From Akkermansiaceae bacterium UBA2381 (GTDB lineage Bacteria; Verrucomicrobiota; Verrucomicrobiia; Verrucomicrobiales; DEV007), in NCBI GenBank assembly GCA_002344215.1, contig DDSV01000052.1:171889-235888 (forward strand): DNA of 64,000 nt. Direction: 5' to 3'. The notes beneath the pieces are model-generated. The model was not told where the DNA came from and searched no databases. It saw only the letters and a list, made by a program, of their open reading frames with translations. Position 1 is the stretch's first letter. Each line of letters begins with the position of its first letter. Below are positions 41,791 to 50,716 of the stretch, piece after piece. The translations under genes were made by a program, and so were the position numbers.

Positions 41791-42890
41791 GAAAACGCTT
41801 CTGATCCGCCAACGAGCGCCCGCTGTCGAAGCATATGATCGACCAACACCAGCGCAGCCATCGCTTCGACCATGGGCACGGCCCGGGGGAGGACACAGGC
41901 ATCGTGACGCCCCCGCCCCTTCAGTTCCGTGTCCTGAAAATCAGTCGTGACGGTATCCTGAGAGGTCATGATCGTCGCGGTTGGCTTGAAGGCGACGCGG
42001 AAAAAAATGTCCTCACCATTCGAGATACCGCCCTGCACCCCGCCGGAGCGATTGCTTGTCGTGCGGACCCGACCCTCCTCCATGCGGAAGGCGTCATTGT
42101 GTTCGCGTCCTGTCATTGTCGTTCCGCTAAAACCGGACCCGATCTCAAATCCCTTCGTCGCCGGAAGACTGAGCATCCCTTTTGCCAGATCGGCCTCAAG
42201 CCGGTCAAAGACGGGCATCCCGAGACCCACGGGCACGTTGCGGATCACACAGGCGACCACGCCCCCGACCGAGTTCCCGTCACTGCGAACCTCCTTAATC
42301 AAGTCGATCATCGCCTGGACCGCATTCGGATCCCCCGTGCGCACGATATTTGACTCGATCATTTCCCGGGTCACGGTGGCCGTATCCACCCGGGCTCCTA
42401 TCGTTCCGATCGACTCGACGTAAGGAAGAATTTCAAGGTTCGGTGCAAAAAGGCGCGTGATCACTTTTTTTGCGATCGCGGCAGCAGCGACGCGTCCGAT
42501 GGTCTCCCGCGCACTGGATCGCCCGCCCCCCTGCCAGTTGCGTATTCCGTACTTGGCCTGGTAGGTGTAGTCCGCGTGGGAGGGTCTGAACTTCTCGCTC
42601 ATCTCCGAATAGGCTTCGGGACGGGCATCCTTGTTCCGCACGAGAATAGCAATGGGACTGCCGAGAGTGCGCCCTTCGAAGGTCCCTGAAAGAATCTCGG
42701 CCTTGTCCTCCTCGTTCCGCGGCGTTGTGATTTCGCTCTGTCCGGGGCGACGACGATCAAGATCGATCTGGATATCCTCCTCGGTGAGCGGGATCAACGG
42801 AGGACATCCGTCCACGACAACCCCCACTCCACCCCCGTGGGACTCACCCCAGGTGGAAATTCGAAACAGCTGACCAAATGCGGATCCCAT
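41787..42890 (-). CDS. aroC: Chorismate synthase
   Basis: A 367-residue enzyme that forms chorismate from EPSP in the last step of the shikimate pathway, using reduced FMN. It begins MGSAFGQLFRISTWGESHGGGVGVVVDGCPP, with the first signature GESHG. RRPGQSEITTPRNEEDKAEILSG, GGRSSARETIGRVAAAAIAK and SGGVQGGISNGEDIFFRVAFKPT are present. Frame opening at 42929 adds 13 residues; the family start is ATG 42890. Its stop overlaps the CvpA-like start. Confidence 0.97.
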   Translation of the reverse strand: MGSAFGQLFRISTWGESHGGGVGVVVDGCPPLIPLTEEDIQIDLDRRRPGQSEITTPRNEEDKAEILSGTFEGRTLGSPIAILVRNKDARPEAYSEMSEKFRPSHADYTYQAKYGIRNWQGGGRSSARETIGRVAAAAIAKKVITRLFAPNLEILPYVESIGTIGARVDTATVTREMIESNIVRTGDPNAVQAMIDLIKEVRSDGNSVGGVVACVIRNVPVGLGMPVFDRLEADLAKGMLSLPATKGFEIGSGFSGTTMTGREHNDAFRMEEGRVRTTSNRSGGVQGGISNGEDIFFRVAFKPTATIMTSQDTVTTDFQDTELKGRGRHDACVLPRAVPMVEAMAALVLVDHMLRQRALVGGSEAFS

Positions 42891-42986
42891 GAAATTCCCC
42901 GAATGAACGGGAATCGGGGAGACAGTCAACCGACTTCGTCACCGGAGTTCAAGAGAAGTCAGCGACAGAGACCCGATTTCCCCCTG

Positions 42987-43436
42987 TTATCGGTTGAATA
43001 GGGCCAGTTCGCGGTCCACTTCGCGGTTGTGGGCCCGCTCTTTCAGATCCTGGCGCTTGTCACGCTGGTCTTTGCCCTTCCCGATGCCGATCTCGACCTT
43101 GACCCTGCGGTTCTTCCAGTAAAAACGGAGCGGAACGATGGTCAGCCCCTGCTGTTCAGTAATTGCCTCCAACCGCCGGATCTCTCGCTTGTGCAGGAGG
43201 AGCCGACGGTGCCGCAGGGGAACGTGAACCTCGTGGCTGGCCTGCTCGTAGGGCCGGATATCGCAGTTATAGAGCCAGAGCTGGCCCTTGTCGACGCGGG
43301 CATAGGACTCGCTGATGTTGATCTTACCGGCCCGGATCGATTTCACCTCGGTACCTTTCAACTCGATTCCGGCCTCGTATTTGTCCGAAATGTGGTAGTC
43401 GCGCTTTGCCTTGCGATTGGTTGCTATTTCACTCAT
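42987..43436 (-). CDS. smpB: SsrA-binding protein SmpB
   Basis: A 149-residue tmRNA-binding protein needed for trans-translation. It has NRKAKRDYHISDKYEAGIELKGTEVKSIRAGKINISESYARV, then WLYNCDIRPYEQAS, RRLLLHKREIRRLE and QGLTIVPLRFYWKNRRVKVEIGIGKGKDQRDKRQDLK. The C-terminal tail is basic, as expected. No ssrA (tmRNA) gene could be recognised in the window. Confidence 0.96.
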   Translation of the reverse strand: MSEIATNRKAKRDYHISDKYEAGIELKGTEVKSIRAGKINISESYARVDKGQLWLYNCDIRPYEQASHEVHVPLRHRRLLLHKREIRRLEAITEQQGLTIVPLRFYWKNRRVKVEIGIGKGKDQRDKRQDLKERAHNREVDRELALFNR

Positions 43437-43785
43437 GTCGCGAGCCCTCTCGAAATTCTCCGCCCGCCGGATCGGACCGGCTTCAGCAGCGGGACAGGGA
43501 ATCTACTCCGCATCGGACCGGGATGAAACGGGAAAGCAGAAAATTTAAGGAAAATTACGTCACACCCGCAGCCACCGGGACAAATCCCGGAGAAGCCGAT
43601 TCGTCGTTTTCTAAAAAAGTAACCCCGGTGCCGCTTTCGCAGCACCGGGGCCCTCCTCCTTATAAGATCAAACGGGGCCTCTCAGTCGAATGCAGGACCC
43701 CGTTCTCACGATGACGTTTGTAGGGAAAACTTGATAGAGCGGCAAGAAAAATCACTTCTTTATTCGCTCCCTCCGGTTCAAGCGC
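43437..43785. other. Intergenic region between smpB and the DUF1080 gene
   Basis: A 349-base stretch with no convincing gene. It contains two hairpins: AACGGGG (43671-43677) with CCCCGTT (43698-43704), and the GC-rich stem-loop terminator at 43613-43650 (minus strand). A 70-codon frame starting with GTG at 43645 ends in an ATGA overlap with smpB, but its composition is not protein-like. Confidence 0.6.
43613..43650 (-). terminator. Intrinsic terminator downstream of the DUF1080 gene
   Basis: On the minus strand, CCCCGGTGC (43650-43642) pairs exactly with GCACCGGGG (43631-43623) around a 10-base loop, and is followed by TTACTTTTTT. This is the standard Rho-independent terminator form. It lies 135 bases after the DUF1080 stop, with the 43671-43704 hairpin in between, and upstream of smpB. 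Confidence 0.75.
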
Positions 43786-44493
43786 TTACGACAGCTTGCG
43801 AATCCTGATATTTTTCCAGAATACTTCGTAGGGACCCGTCCCGGCTTTAATGCCGTGAACCTGCAGCCCGATGTGGCCTTTGGGATGGCTTTCAAAAATG
43901 ACGGCCTGGCTGAGGTCAGCGACCGGCTTTCCGTTGATGAAGGTCTGGATGCGAGGTCCTTTGGCAACGATGCGAAAGGTGTTCCACTCTCCGTTTTTCA
44001 TGTGTCCGTGAGAATGGGCCTCGTCCTGGGGCTCCGGAGAGAGCCAGCCAAAACCGGTCGCCTCTCCGTAAATATAACCCGCCTGGCCCGGAGAAGCTTC
44101 GATCTCAACCTGGGGACCAAAAAAGCGGTTCAGGTCTGTCGCCGGTTTTCCGTCTTTACCGCTCGTGAGAAGATCCGCCTCGGTTTTCTCCCGGGACCGA
44201 ACCTGCACTCCCGAGTTCAGGGCGTCGTCGACCTTGACTTCAAACTCGAGTTCGAAATCGCCAAACTGTTCCTCGCTTAGCAGAAAGGAATTTTCGCTGC
44301 CCTCGACCGTGACTCCGCGAATCGCACCATCGACGACGGAATATTCAGCCTTGCCGCGGGTGGAGTGCTTCCACCCGGCGAGGGATTTTCCATCAAAAAG
44401 ACTGATCCACCCATCGGCGGAGTCGGCAGCGAAGACAGGGGCGCTGAGCAAAAGCGCAACGGCAACAGAACAATAGGTCAGGGTGTTTTTCAT
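43786..44493 (-). CDS. Secreted DUF1080 protein (3-keto-disaccharide hydrolase family)
   Basis: A 235-residue exported protein with signal peptide MKNTLTYCSVAVALLLSAPVFAA. The mature part is a single concanavalin-like DUF1080 domain: GWISLFDGKSLAGWK, SFLLSEEQFGDFELEFEVKV, SGVQVRSRE, GPQVEIEAS, GEWNTFRIVAKGPRIQTFINGKPVADL and GHIGLQVHG near the end. Such proteins are abundant in Verrucomicrobia and Planctomycetes and act on, or bind, disaccharides or 3-keto sugars. The exact substrate is not known. Confidence 0.9.
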   Translation of the reverse strand: MKNTLTYCSVAVALLLSAPVFAADSADGWISLFDGKSLAGWKHSTRGKAEYSVVDGAIRGVTVEGSENSFLLSEEQFGDFELEFEVKVDDALNSGVQVRSREKTEADLLTSGKDGKPATDLNRFFGPQVEIEASPGQAGYIYGEATGFGWLSPEPQDEAHSHGHMKNGEWNTFRIVAKGPRIQTFINGKPVADLSQAVIFESHPKGHIGLQVHGIKAGTGPYEVFWKNIRIRKLS

Positions 44494-44713
44494 GATCTTG
44501 AGGCCCTAATCTAAGACTTCTCTCCCCGCTGTCGAAACCCTCTTCGCGCCCGAACCCGGGCGGGATCAGTTCTTGACCGAAGGCAAGCCGGATCGGGAAA
44601 GACTTCGGGCACCGGGGCCTGATTCCACGATAGGTGTCCCGTTGAGCGTCGAAATTTTATCTCAATGGCGACTTGATTCGCTTCAAAATCAACGTACAGG
44701 TTGCCCTCCGTAT

Positions 44714-44787
44714 AACTCCGTGGTGTAACGGTAGCACAACAGATTTTGATTCTGTTTGTTCAGGTTCGAATCCTGGCGGGGTTGCCA
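44714..44787 (+). tRNA. tRNA-Gln(UUG), CCA encoded
   Basis: A complete cloverleaf. The acceptor stem AACTCCG (44714-44720) pairs with CGGGGTT (44777-44783). The anticodon stem ACAGA/TCTGT encloses loop TTTTGAT, giving anticodon UUG for CAA. The T stem TCAGG/CCTGG encloses TTCGAAT. Discriminator G (44784) is followed by encoded CCA (44785-44787). Confidence 0.93.
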
Positions 44788-44881
44788 CTCAATCCGCATC
44801 TCCAGAGGCCCCCCGTCGGGCTCTTTCGATGCAGATCAGGATTCTACACACGGTTAACGCTGTTCGCGCTTCCCGGCATTC

Positions 44882-47410
44882 TCACTCGCCCAGTTTCCCC
44901 TTCACGTCGTCGACGCTCAATCCTCCCACGGGGAGATCGTAGCCCAGGGTGTCACCGTTCGGTTTAAATCCACCTCCGTCGACGTCGATAAAGATGGGGT
45001 TGTTGTAGGCGATCGGCTGCAACTTCGATTGACCGCTGCTGCCGAAGCCTGTCTGGAGGGTGTGCTTTTCCCCAACCGCGACAACGATGAGATGGGCGTC
45101 CTGCTGGAGATTCAACTTCAGCGTCTGGTCAAATTTCACGACACCACTGGCGAACATGTCAGGATTCTTCTCCCGGGTGTAATTGTACTCGGGCGCCTGC
45201 CGCCCGTTTACGAGAACCTGGACCCTGTCAATATCAAGCCAGGTGTTACATTGGACGCGGACTTTAAGTTCGATATCTCCGCCGACACGGTCAAGACCCC
45301 CGGCGATGATGCCACTGCCGGTTTCAACTTCGAGGTAAGGTCCGGTCGAAAGGATCATGCGCCCGGCCTTGGCATTGCGGCTCATTTCACGCCAATCAAT
45401 CTTTGCGGGATCGTCGGTCGAGCTTTTCACATAGGTCCGCCAGCCGCCGACACCGTTGCCATGGACATGGTGAGCGTCCGCCACGGCAATGGCGCGGGGG
45501 GATAGGCCCTGGTTGAGCAATTGCAGCCAGATAAATTCGCGGATCGGGGCGACAACACGCCCGGGGCCACCGCCCCTGGCAGCAGAGATCTTGTAGGGGG
45601 CTCCGGCAAGAATCTCACCGGCGCTGTAATTTTGAGATTCCAGTCCATCGATTAATCCGCCGAAGTAGGCAAATCCCCCGTCGGCGCGGCCGTCTTTATC
45701 CCGGTCGATAAAGTTCTCGATCATGTCGGGATGGTTCACGTGGATCCATCGGTCGGCTTCGGCTCCCTGCCAGTCACGCAGGGTAATGGCGTTGAGCCGC
45801 GGATCTTTTTTCCAGACAGGAGCGCCGCCGTCTTGTTGCGACGGACTCGGACTGAGAGGGAAGGTATTGAAATGCGCTCCGGATCCAGTCAGTTCCATGC
45901 CGGGAACAGTCTTGAGAAAGGGAAGGAGACCCAGCCTCTCGATGTGAGGCAGCCAGTCGTAAAGCCGATTGTGCTCCGTCGTCGGGGCGAACTCGATGTG
46001 CTCGACAGCGAGGTTGATGAGCCTGTCGTCAGTGCCGCAAGTGTTATCACCACTGGGAGTGGAATGATTGTGAAAATCAGTCGCCACCCAGCCGGGACTG
46101 GAAACGACACGCTTCAGCACACCGCTGATCGCATGAGTCGCGCCGGACTGGAGCTCGATCTCCTCGCGAAGATGCGAGTGCTCGGAACCCCGGGTGACGA
46201 TGATCTCGTATTTCCCCGGAGGAAGCGGCACGGTGAACTTCCCGTTCTCGGAATGATATTGATCCACGCAGCCGCGGGCACGGTCCGTCGGGCCGAGGTT
46301 CACCTTGGCCGTATCGCCGAGGGCGTTGAACTGGGCTTTGCATGGAATACTGCGACCTTCCTCGTCTTTGATGTCAAAGGCGATCGCGGCTTCGGGACCG
46401 AGGGCAAAGTCCTTTGTCAGGGGCTGGCCTGCGACAATCTCGATAGACTCCTCAATGCCCGCGCGTCCGATGTCCTCTACGGCGAGAGTATAGGCACCTG
46501 CGGGAAGACTAATCGAAATGCTGCCGGCCTTGTCCGGGTACGCCACAATGGTTTTGTCAGGGCCCTCACCGATGAGGACCCGACCGTCGCCGAGGGGCGC
46601 TCCGCTCTTTCCGTCTTTCAGAGTCACCGCAAGAGTGCCGACCGCAGCGGCCTCGCGGCGAGAGGCCACAATCCCGGCCGCCTCGGCGGGAGAGCCTCCG
46701 ACCGCAAGAAAACGAGCGACAGTGATCGAAGCTCCCGGAGCAAGTTCGGTCTCGGCTTTTTCCGGGATCGTGGCCCCGGCCTCGGCGACCCAGGCTTGGG
46801 CATAACCGGCCTTGTCGGCGGGATCGATCGAGTCGCCCCAGTTCACTCCCTTGAAGATTCCTTTGCTCCGCATCGGAGTCCACTGGTCCGCGAGAGGGAC
46901 CTTGGCGGCTTCCCTGCCTTCGTTGGTGATGGTGGTGACAATGAGCACCCCCTGCCATCCGTCCTTGAGCCGGTATTCGTGACGACGTGAGAGACCTCCC
47001 GACTTCGCCGCGGAGACAACCGTCTCAATGATCGCCTCACCCTCTTTTCCGTCGCTGACAATGCGGACGTAATTGATCGCCCCGCGTTGCCCGGAAGGAG
47101 AGAAAATGGTGATCTGATCGTTGTCGGCATCCAACAGGGTCAGGTCATAGAGGCAACCGGGTGTGATCCCGTCATCGCCATAAAAGGTGCTCATATTCGC
47201 CCGGCGCAGGGGAAGGTTGCCGGAGACGACAGCCTCGACTTTGTCATTCCTCAGCACAAAATCACCCACAATGGAGTCGGCCTCTTTGCCCTTCGGACGT
47301 TCTTCGAAATTAGCTTCCCCAAGTTCGAAAACTTCAGCGGCGAAACCGGTCACACTTAGAAATAAAATCACGCCGGCAAAAAAGGTAGATAGAAATGAGG
47401 GGATCTTCAT
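44882..47410 (-). CDS. Exported CehA/McbA-type PHP-domain metallohydrolase
   Basis: An 842-residue secreted protein with signal peptide MKIPSFLSTFFAGVILFLSVTGFAA. The N-terminal half (to about 440) is beta-rich, with Ig-like or Cna-B-like strands. The PHP module then carries DFHNHSTPSGDNTCGTDDRLINLAVEHIEFAPTTEHN (HxH and other metal ligands, about 441-480), WIHVNHPDMI and AVADAHHVHG, and IWLQLLNQGL nearby. It ends with a beta domain and an Asp-rich segment IFIDVDGGGF. The CehA family hydrolyses phosphoesters or carbamates in other bacteria. A second such protein is at 53776. The frame opens at 47464; ATG 47410 precedes the signal peptide. Confidence 0.8.
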   Translation of the reverse strand: MKIPSFLSTFFAGVILFLSVTGFAAEVFELGEANFEERPKGKEADSIVGDFVLRNDKVEAVVSGNLPLRRANMSTFYGDDGITPGCLYDLTLLDADNDQITIFSPSGQRGAINYVRIVSDGKEGEAIIETVVSAAKSGGLSRRHEYRLKDGWQGVLIVTTITNEGREAAKVPLADQWTPMRSKGIFKGVNWGDSIDPADKAGYAQAWVAEAGATIPEKAETELAPGASITVARFLAVGGSPAEAAGIVASRREAAAVGTLAVTLKDGKSGAPLGDGRVLIGEGPDKTIVAYPDKAGSISISLPAGAYTLAVEDIGRAGIEESIEIVAGQPLTKDFALGPEAAIAFDIKDEEGRSIPCKAQFNALGDTAKVNLGPTDRARGCVDQYHSENGKFTVPLPPGKYEIIVTRGSEHSHLREEIELQSGATHAISGVLKRVVSSPGWVATDFHNHSTPSGDNTCGTDDRLINLAVEHIEFAPTTEHNRLYDWLPHIERLGLLPFLKTVPGMELTGSGAHFNTFPLSPSPSQQDGGAPVWKKDPRLNAITLRDWQGAEADRWIHVNHPDMIENFIDRDKDGRADGGFAYFGGLIDGLESQNYSAGEILAGAPYKISAARGGGPGRVVAPIREFIWLQLLNQGLSPRAIAVADAHHVHGNGVGGWRTYVKSSTDDPAKIDWREMSRNAKAGRMILSTGPYLEVETGSGIIAGGLDRVGGDIELKVRVQCNTWLDIDRVQVLVNGRQAPEYNYTREKNPDMFASGVVKFDQTLKLNLQQDAHLIVVAVGEKHTLQTGFGSSGQSKLQPIAYNNPIFIDVDGGGFKPNGDTLGYDLPVGGLSVDDVKGKLGE

Positions 47411-47556
47411 GGCGCAAAGATTCCGGAATTCCATCGCCCTCGAACAGAAAAAAGTCAGCCTCATCTGCGTATCCCTGCGGACAGGATGTCCCCAAAAAGA
47501 ACAGCGCTATTGGGTTGACGGGTCGGATGCCCCTTACGCTAGGATAGTTGAAACAC

Positions 47557-49242
47557 ATGATACTCCGCCTCCTCGTTGCACTTTTCTTCGTGCTGGATTC
47601 TCTCCCCTCCCGCGCCGCCACCCTCGAAGCGGACATCTGCGTCTATGGCGGCACCTCAGGGGGAGTCGTCGCGGCGGTCCAGGCGGCACGTATGGGCAAA
47701 TCCGTCGTCCTGCTCGAACCGGGAAAACACCTCGGTGGCATGACCTCGGGCGGGCTCAGCGCTGTCGATATTGGCGATCCGCGCAGCGTCGGGGGCATTG
47801 CCCGCGAGTATTTCACCAGGCTCGCCGCAACTGTCGGCGTGACGCTGGCCTGGGACAAGGCCTTCAAGAGTGATGGCGGCGGCGGACCTGCAACTGGCGG
47901 CGCTTATGCGATCGAGCCGCATAAGGCGGAGGAAGTTTTTAACGAAATGGCGAAGGAGGCCGGCGTTCAAGTTCACTTCCGAGCGCGCCTCGCCTCGGTG
48001 AAAAAGGAGGGGACCCGTATCACGGAACTCGTCCTCGAAAACGGGGATCTTGTCAGGGCGAAGATCTTCCTCGACACGACCTACGAGGGCGACCTGATGG
48101 CGAAAGCGGGTGTCACCTACACCCTCGAAAGAGAAGGAAACGCGAAATATGGCGAGACCTACAATGGAATTCATTATGCGGAAAAATACCACCCTCGCGC
48201 CAAGCACCTCAAACCCGGTCCTCACGGTCGTGTCCCCGGTGGTCAGGGGGTGTGGGATCGCGATTTCCCCCTCGACCCCTATGTGAAGAAGGGCGATCCG
48301 ACGAGTGGCCTTTTGCCGCTCATCCAGGAAGGTGAACCCGGCAGTCCGGGAGATCCCGCGCCGGGAGTACAGGCATATTGCTTTCGCCTCTGCCTCACGA
48401 CGGATCCCGAAAACAGCCTTCCCATAGCGCCGCCGACCGACTACGACCCGGACCGCTATGAGATCGTGGTCCGCTTCATCGAAGCCTGTCTCGGGATCGG
48501 AGACGAGATGGACCTGCGCTGGTTCTCGAAGCACGATCCCCTGCCCAACGATAAATGGGACTTCAACACCGCTACCTTCGGCGGCAATCTGCCCGGAGCG
48601 AGTTGGGCCTGGCCCGAGGCGAGCTACGCCGAGCGCGAAGTCATCGCAAAGGCGCACGAGGACTACCACCGCGGTCTCCTCCACTTTCTCGCGACCGATC
48701 CGCGCGTGCCGGAGAAGGTGCGGACTGACATGAAGCGGTTCGGGCTTCCGAAGGACGAATTCCCGGATACCGGCGGCTGGCCGCATCAGATCTACGTGCG
48801 CGAAGCACGACGCATGGTGAGTGATCTCGTCCTGACCGAACATCACACTTTCGGACGAAAGATTGCTCCAAAGTCCGTCGGCCTCGGCAGCTACGGAACC
48901 GATATCCATGAGATCCGCCGCATCGTGAAAGACGGCGTCGTCACCCGCGAGGGCAAGGTCGCCGGCGGACGTGGTGGTGCCGGCCCGTATGCGATCGGCT
49001 ATGACGCCATCATACCGAAACGATCCGAATGCGAAAACCTCTTCGTCACCTTCGCCCTCAGCGCGAGTCACAGTGCCTTTGCGAGCCTGCGCATGGAGCC
49101 CGTCTTCATGGTTACAAGCCAGAGCGCGGCGACGGCCGCCTCTTTAGCGATCGACGCGGGTGTTCCGGCACACGGTGTGGACTACCTGAAATTGTGTGAA
49201 CGCCTTGAAGCCGACGGTCAGGTGCTGGTGTGGGGGCGATAA
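47557..49242 (+). CDS. Exported FAD-dependent oxidoreductase
   Basis: A 561-residue flavoprotein with an N-terminal signal peptide (MILRLLVALFFVLDSLPSRAA). The Rossmann FAD site is ICVYGGTSGGVVAAVQAARMGKSVVLLEPG (GxSGG type), followed by HLGGMTSGGLSAVDIG, AKIFLDTTYEGDLMAKAG and YDPDRYEIVVRF. The C terminus contains LFVTFALSASHSAFASLRMEPVFMVTSQSAATAA, typical of the FAD-dependent oxidoreductase family found with carbohydrate-degrading genes. The substrate may be a sugar alcohol or acid. A TTG at 47548 opens the frame slightly earlier. Confidence 0.85.
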   Translation: MILRLLVALFFVLDSLPSRAATLEADICVYGGTSGGVVAAVQAARMGKSVVLLEPGKHLGGMTSGGLSAVDIGDPRSVGGIAREYFTRLAATVGVTLAWDKAFKSDGGGGPATGGAYAIEPHKAEEVFNEMAKEAGVQVHFRARLASVKKEGTRITELVLENGDLVRAKIFLDTTYEGDLMAKAGVTYTLEREGNAKYGETYNGIHYAEKYHPRAKHLKPGPHGRVPGGQGVWDRDFPLDPYVKKGDPTSGLLPLIQEGEPGSPGDPAPGVQAYCFRLCLTTDPENSLPIAPPTDYDPDRYEIVVRFIEACLGIGDEMDLRWFSKHDPLPNDKWDFNTATFGGNLPGASWAWPEASYAEREVIAKAHEDYHRGLLHFLATDPRVPEKVRTDMKRFGLPKDEFPDTGGWPHQIYVREARRMVSDLVLTEHHTFGRKIAPKSVGLGSYGTDIHEIRRIVKDGVVTREGKVAGGRGGAGPYAIGYDAIIPKRSECENLFVTFALSASHSAFASLRMEPVFMVTSQSAATAASLAIDAGVPAHGVDYLKLCERLEADGQVLVWGR

Positions 49243-49352
49243 GCTGCGATCCCGTCACGCTTCTCGTCCAATACTTCAAGCCTCTAAGGCAACATAACCG
49301 TCGGTGTCTGAAATCCGAAACTCTCCCTTTCCTCGATCCAACACTCCCCGAC

Positions 49353-49742
49353 ATGAGCAACACCCCGCGCCAGATCGAATGCACCATTCCCATCCTTCCG
49401 GTATCGCACCTTCAGGCCGCCATCGTCTTCTACACCGCCATACTAGGTTTCAAAGCCGACTGGGGTTGCCACGAAGGGAGTTCCATTGCTTCGGTCTCGC
49501 GGGATGGATGTTGCCTGATGCTCTCACAGACCGGCCCTGGGACGCCCCGCTCCCGGGTCTGGATCGGACTGGAAAATGAATCGCTCTTCCACGATTTCAG
49601 AAAGGCAGGAGTGAAAGTCCATCAGGAACCGCGCAACTTCTCCTGGGCCTACGAGATGAAGTTCGAGGATCCCGACGGCAACGTCCTCTGGCTCGGCACC
49701 GAACCGCGCAAGGATCTACCTTTCGAAGATGCCGATGTTTAG
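49353..49742 (+). CDS. VOC-superfamily (glyoxalase/bleomycin-resistance-like) protein
   Basis: A 129-residue protein starting MSNTPRQIECTIPILPVSHLQAAIVFYTAILGFKADWG, the common start of the VOC fold, with EMKFEDPDGNVLWLGTEP near the end. The metal-binding residues appear at the His of LPVSHLQ and the Glu of EMKFEDP. Single-domain VOC proteins include glyoxalases, dioxygenases and antibiotic-binding proteins; the reaction cannot be specified. Confidence 0.8.
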   Translation: MSNTPRQIECTIPILPVSHLQAAIVFYTAILGFKADWGCHEGSSIASVSRDGCCLMLSQTGPGTPRSRVWIGLENESLFHDFRKAGVKVHQEPRNFSWAYEMKFEDPDGNVLWLGTEPRKDLPFEDADV

Positions 49743-49863
49743 AAAATCAGGATCACTTTTTGCATCTCCCGCATCCTGTAAAGTTATGAGGCAATGCAGG
49801 GCAGGAATCCTGTCAATCTTCGGTGATACCGCTACGATGCCAAGCTCCCCGCTTTCTTCTCCC

Positions 49864-50709
49864 ATGCAACGAACCCTCCTGACTCTCCTTGGATTCTCCC
49901 TGACGAGCCTCTCCGCAAAAGTCCTCGCCGAACCTCTGCCCGCCGCCCCCGCCGGGCACATCCTCGCCCTTCCCGGCCTCGTCGCCTTCTGGGATTTCCA
50001 GGAAAACGAAGGATCGCCCCGCGTCTCCCGCGGTCCCGCTCCGCTCGCCTTGCAGGAACAGAATGGCCCCATCGTCCGGGTCGAAGGGGGCGTCTTCGGC
50101 ACCCACGCCGCGAAAATAGCACGCGGCCAATGGTTTATCATCGAACGCAAGGACATCGGTCCCCTGAACCTCCACGGAAAGGATGCCCGGGTTACCGTCG
50201 TCGCCTGGTTAAAGCGAGAGACAAAATCGCAGTGGCAGGCCATCGCCGGAGTCTGGGACGAGACGCGGAAAAAGCGCCAGTACTGTCTCTTCCTCAATGC
50301 CGCCCGCGGCACCCGCGCCGTCGAGATGAAACGCTACCCTCTCGCCAACCGCATCCACGGCCACGTCTCCGCGATGGGCGGCCCGACTCCGGGAGACGAT
50401 TTCTGCATCACTTATTCGAGCGGCGCCACCGAGATTCCGATGGAGGGGTGGCAATGTCTCGCGATGAGCTACGATGGCGAAACATCGAGGGTTTATGTAA
50501 ATGGAAAACTCGACGAGTGGGAACACTACAATCCCTTCCCCTACCCCGACGGTCTCTTCGACGGGGGTGAGGATGGAGCCGACTTCACCGTCGGTGCGGT
50601 GCATCGCGGCGGGGAGTGGGGAAATTTCTTCGGCGGCGTCATCGGTGGGCTCGCGGTGTTCTCCCTGGCCTTGAACGAGGACGAAATGGCGGGGCTGGCC
50701 CAACCCTGA
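49864..50709 (+). CDS. Exported LamG-domain protein
   Basis: A 281-residue secreted protein: signal peptide (MQRTLLTLLGFSLTSLSAKVLAE), then a concanavalin A-like/LamG domain (LVAFWDFQENEGSP, VTVVAWLKRETKSQW, GWQCLAMSYDGETSRVYVNGKLDEW, GGVIGGLAVFSLALNEDEMAGL). Such domains usually bind carbohydrate. The frame is open from 49729, but ATG 49864 begins the signal peptide. It lies 7 bases upstream of the nucleoside hydrolase gene, so cotranscription is likely. Confidence 0.85.
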   Translation: MQRTLLTLLGFSLTSLSAKVLAEPLPAAPAGHILALPGLVAFWDFQENEGSPRVSRGPAPLALQEQNGPIVRVEGGVFGTHAAKIARGQWFIIERKDIGPLNLHGKDARVTVVAWLKRETKSQWQAIAGVWDETRKKRQYCLFLNAARGTRAVEMKRYPLANRIHGHVSAMGGPTPGDDFCITYSSGATEIPMEGWQCLAMSYDGETSRVYVNGKLDEWEHYNPFPYPDGLFDGGEDGADFTVGAVHRGGEWGNFFGGVIGGLAVFSLALNEDEMAGLAQP

Positions 50710-50716
50710 GGCACTA

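Noticed and set aside
43433..43645. A 70-codon frame (GTG start) with an AGGAGG motif upstream and a stop that overlaps the smpB start.
   Set aside because: It starts inside the terminator stem and its translation is rich in Arg, Gly, Pro and Phe without any domain pattern. The purine tract may be chance.
43437..43785. tmRNA gene (ssrA) next to smpB.
   Set aside because: No tRNA-like 3' end with a T-loop and CCA and no tag reading frame was found in this gap.
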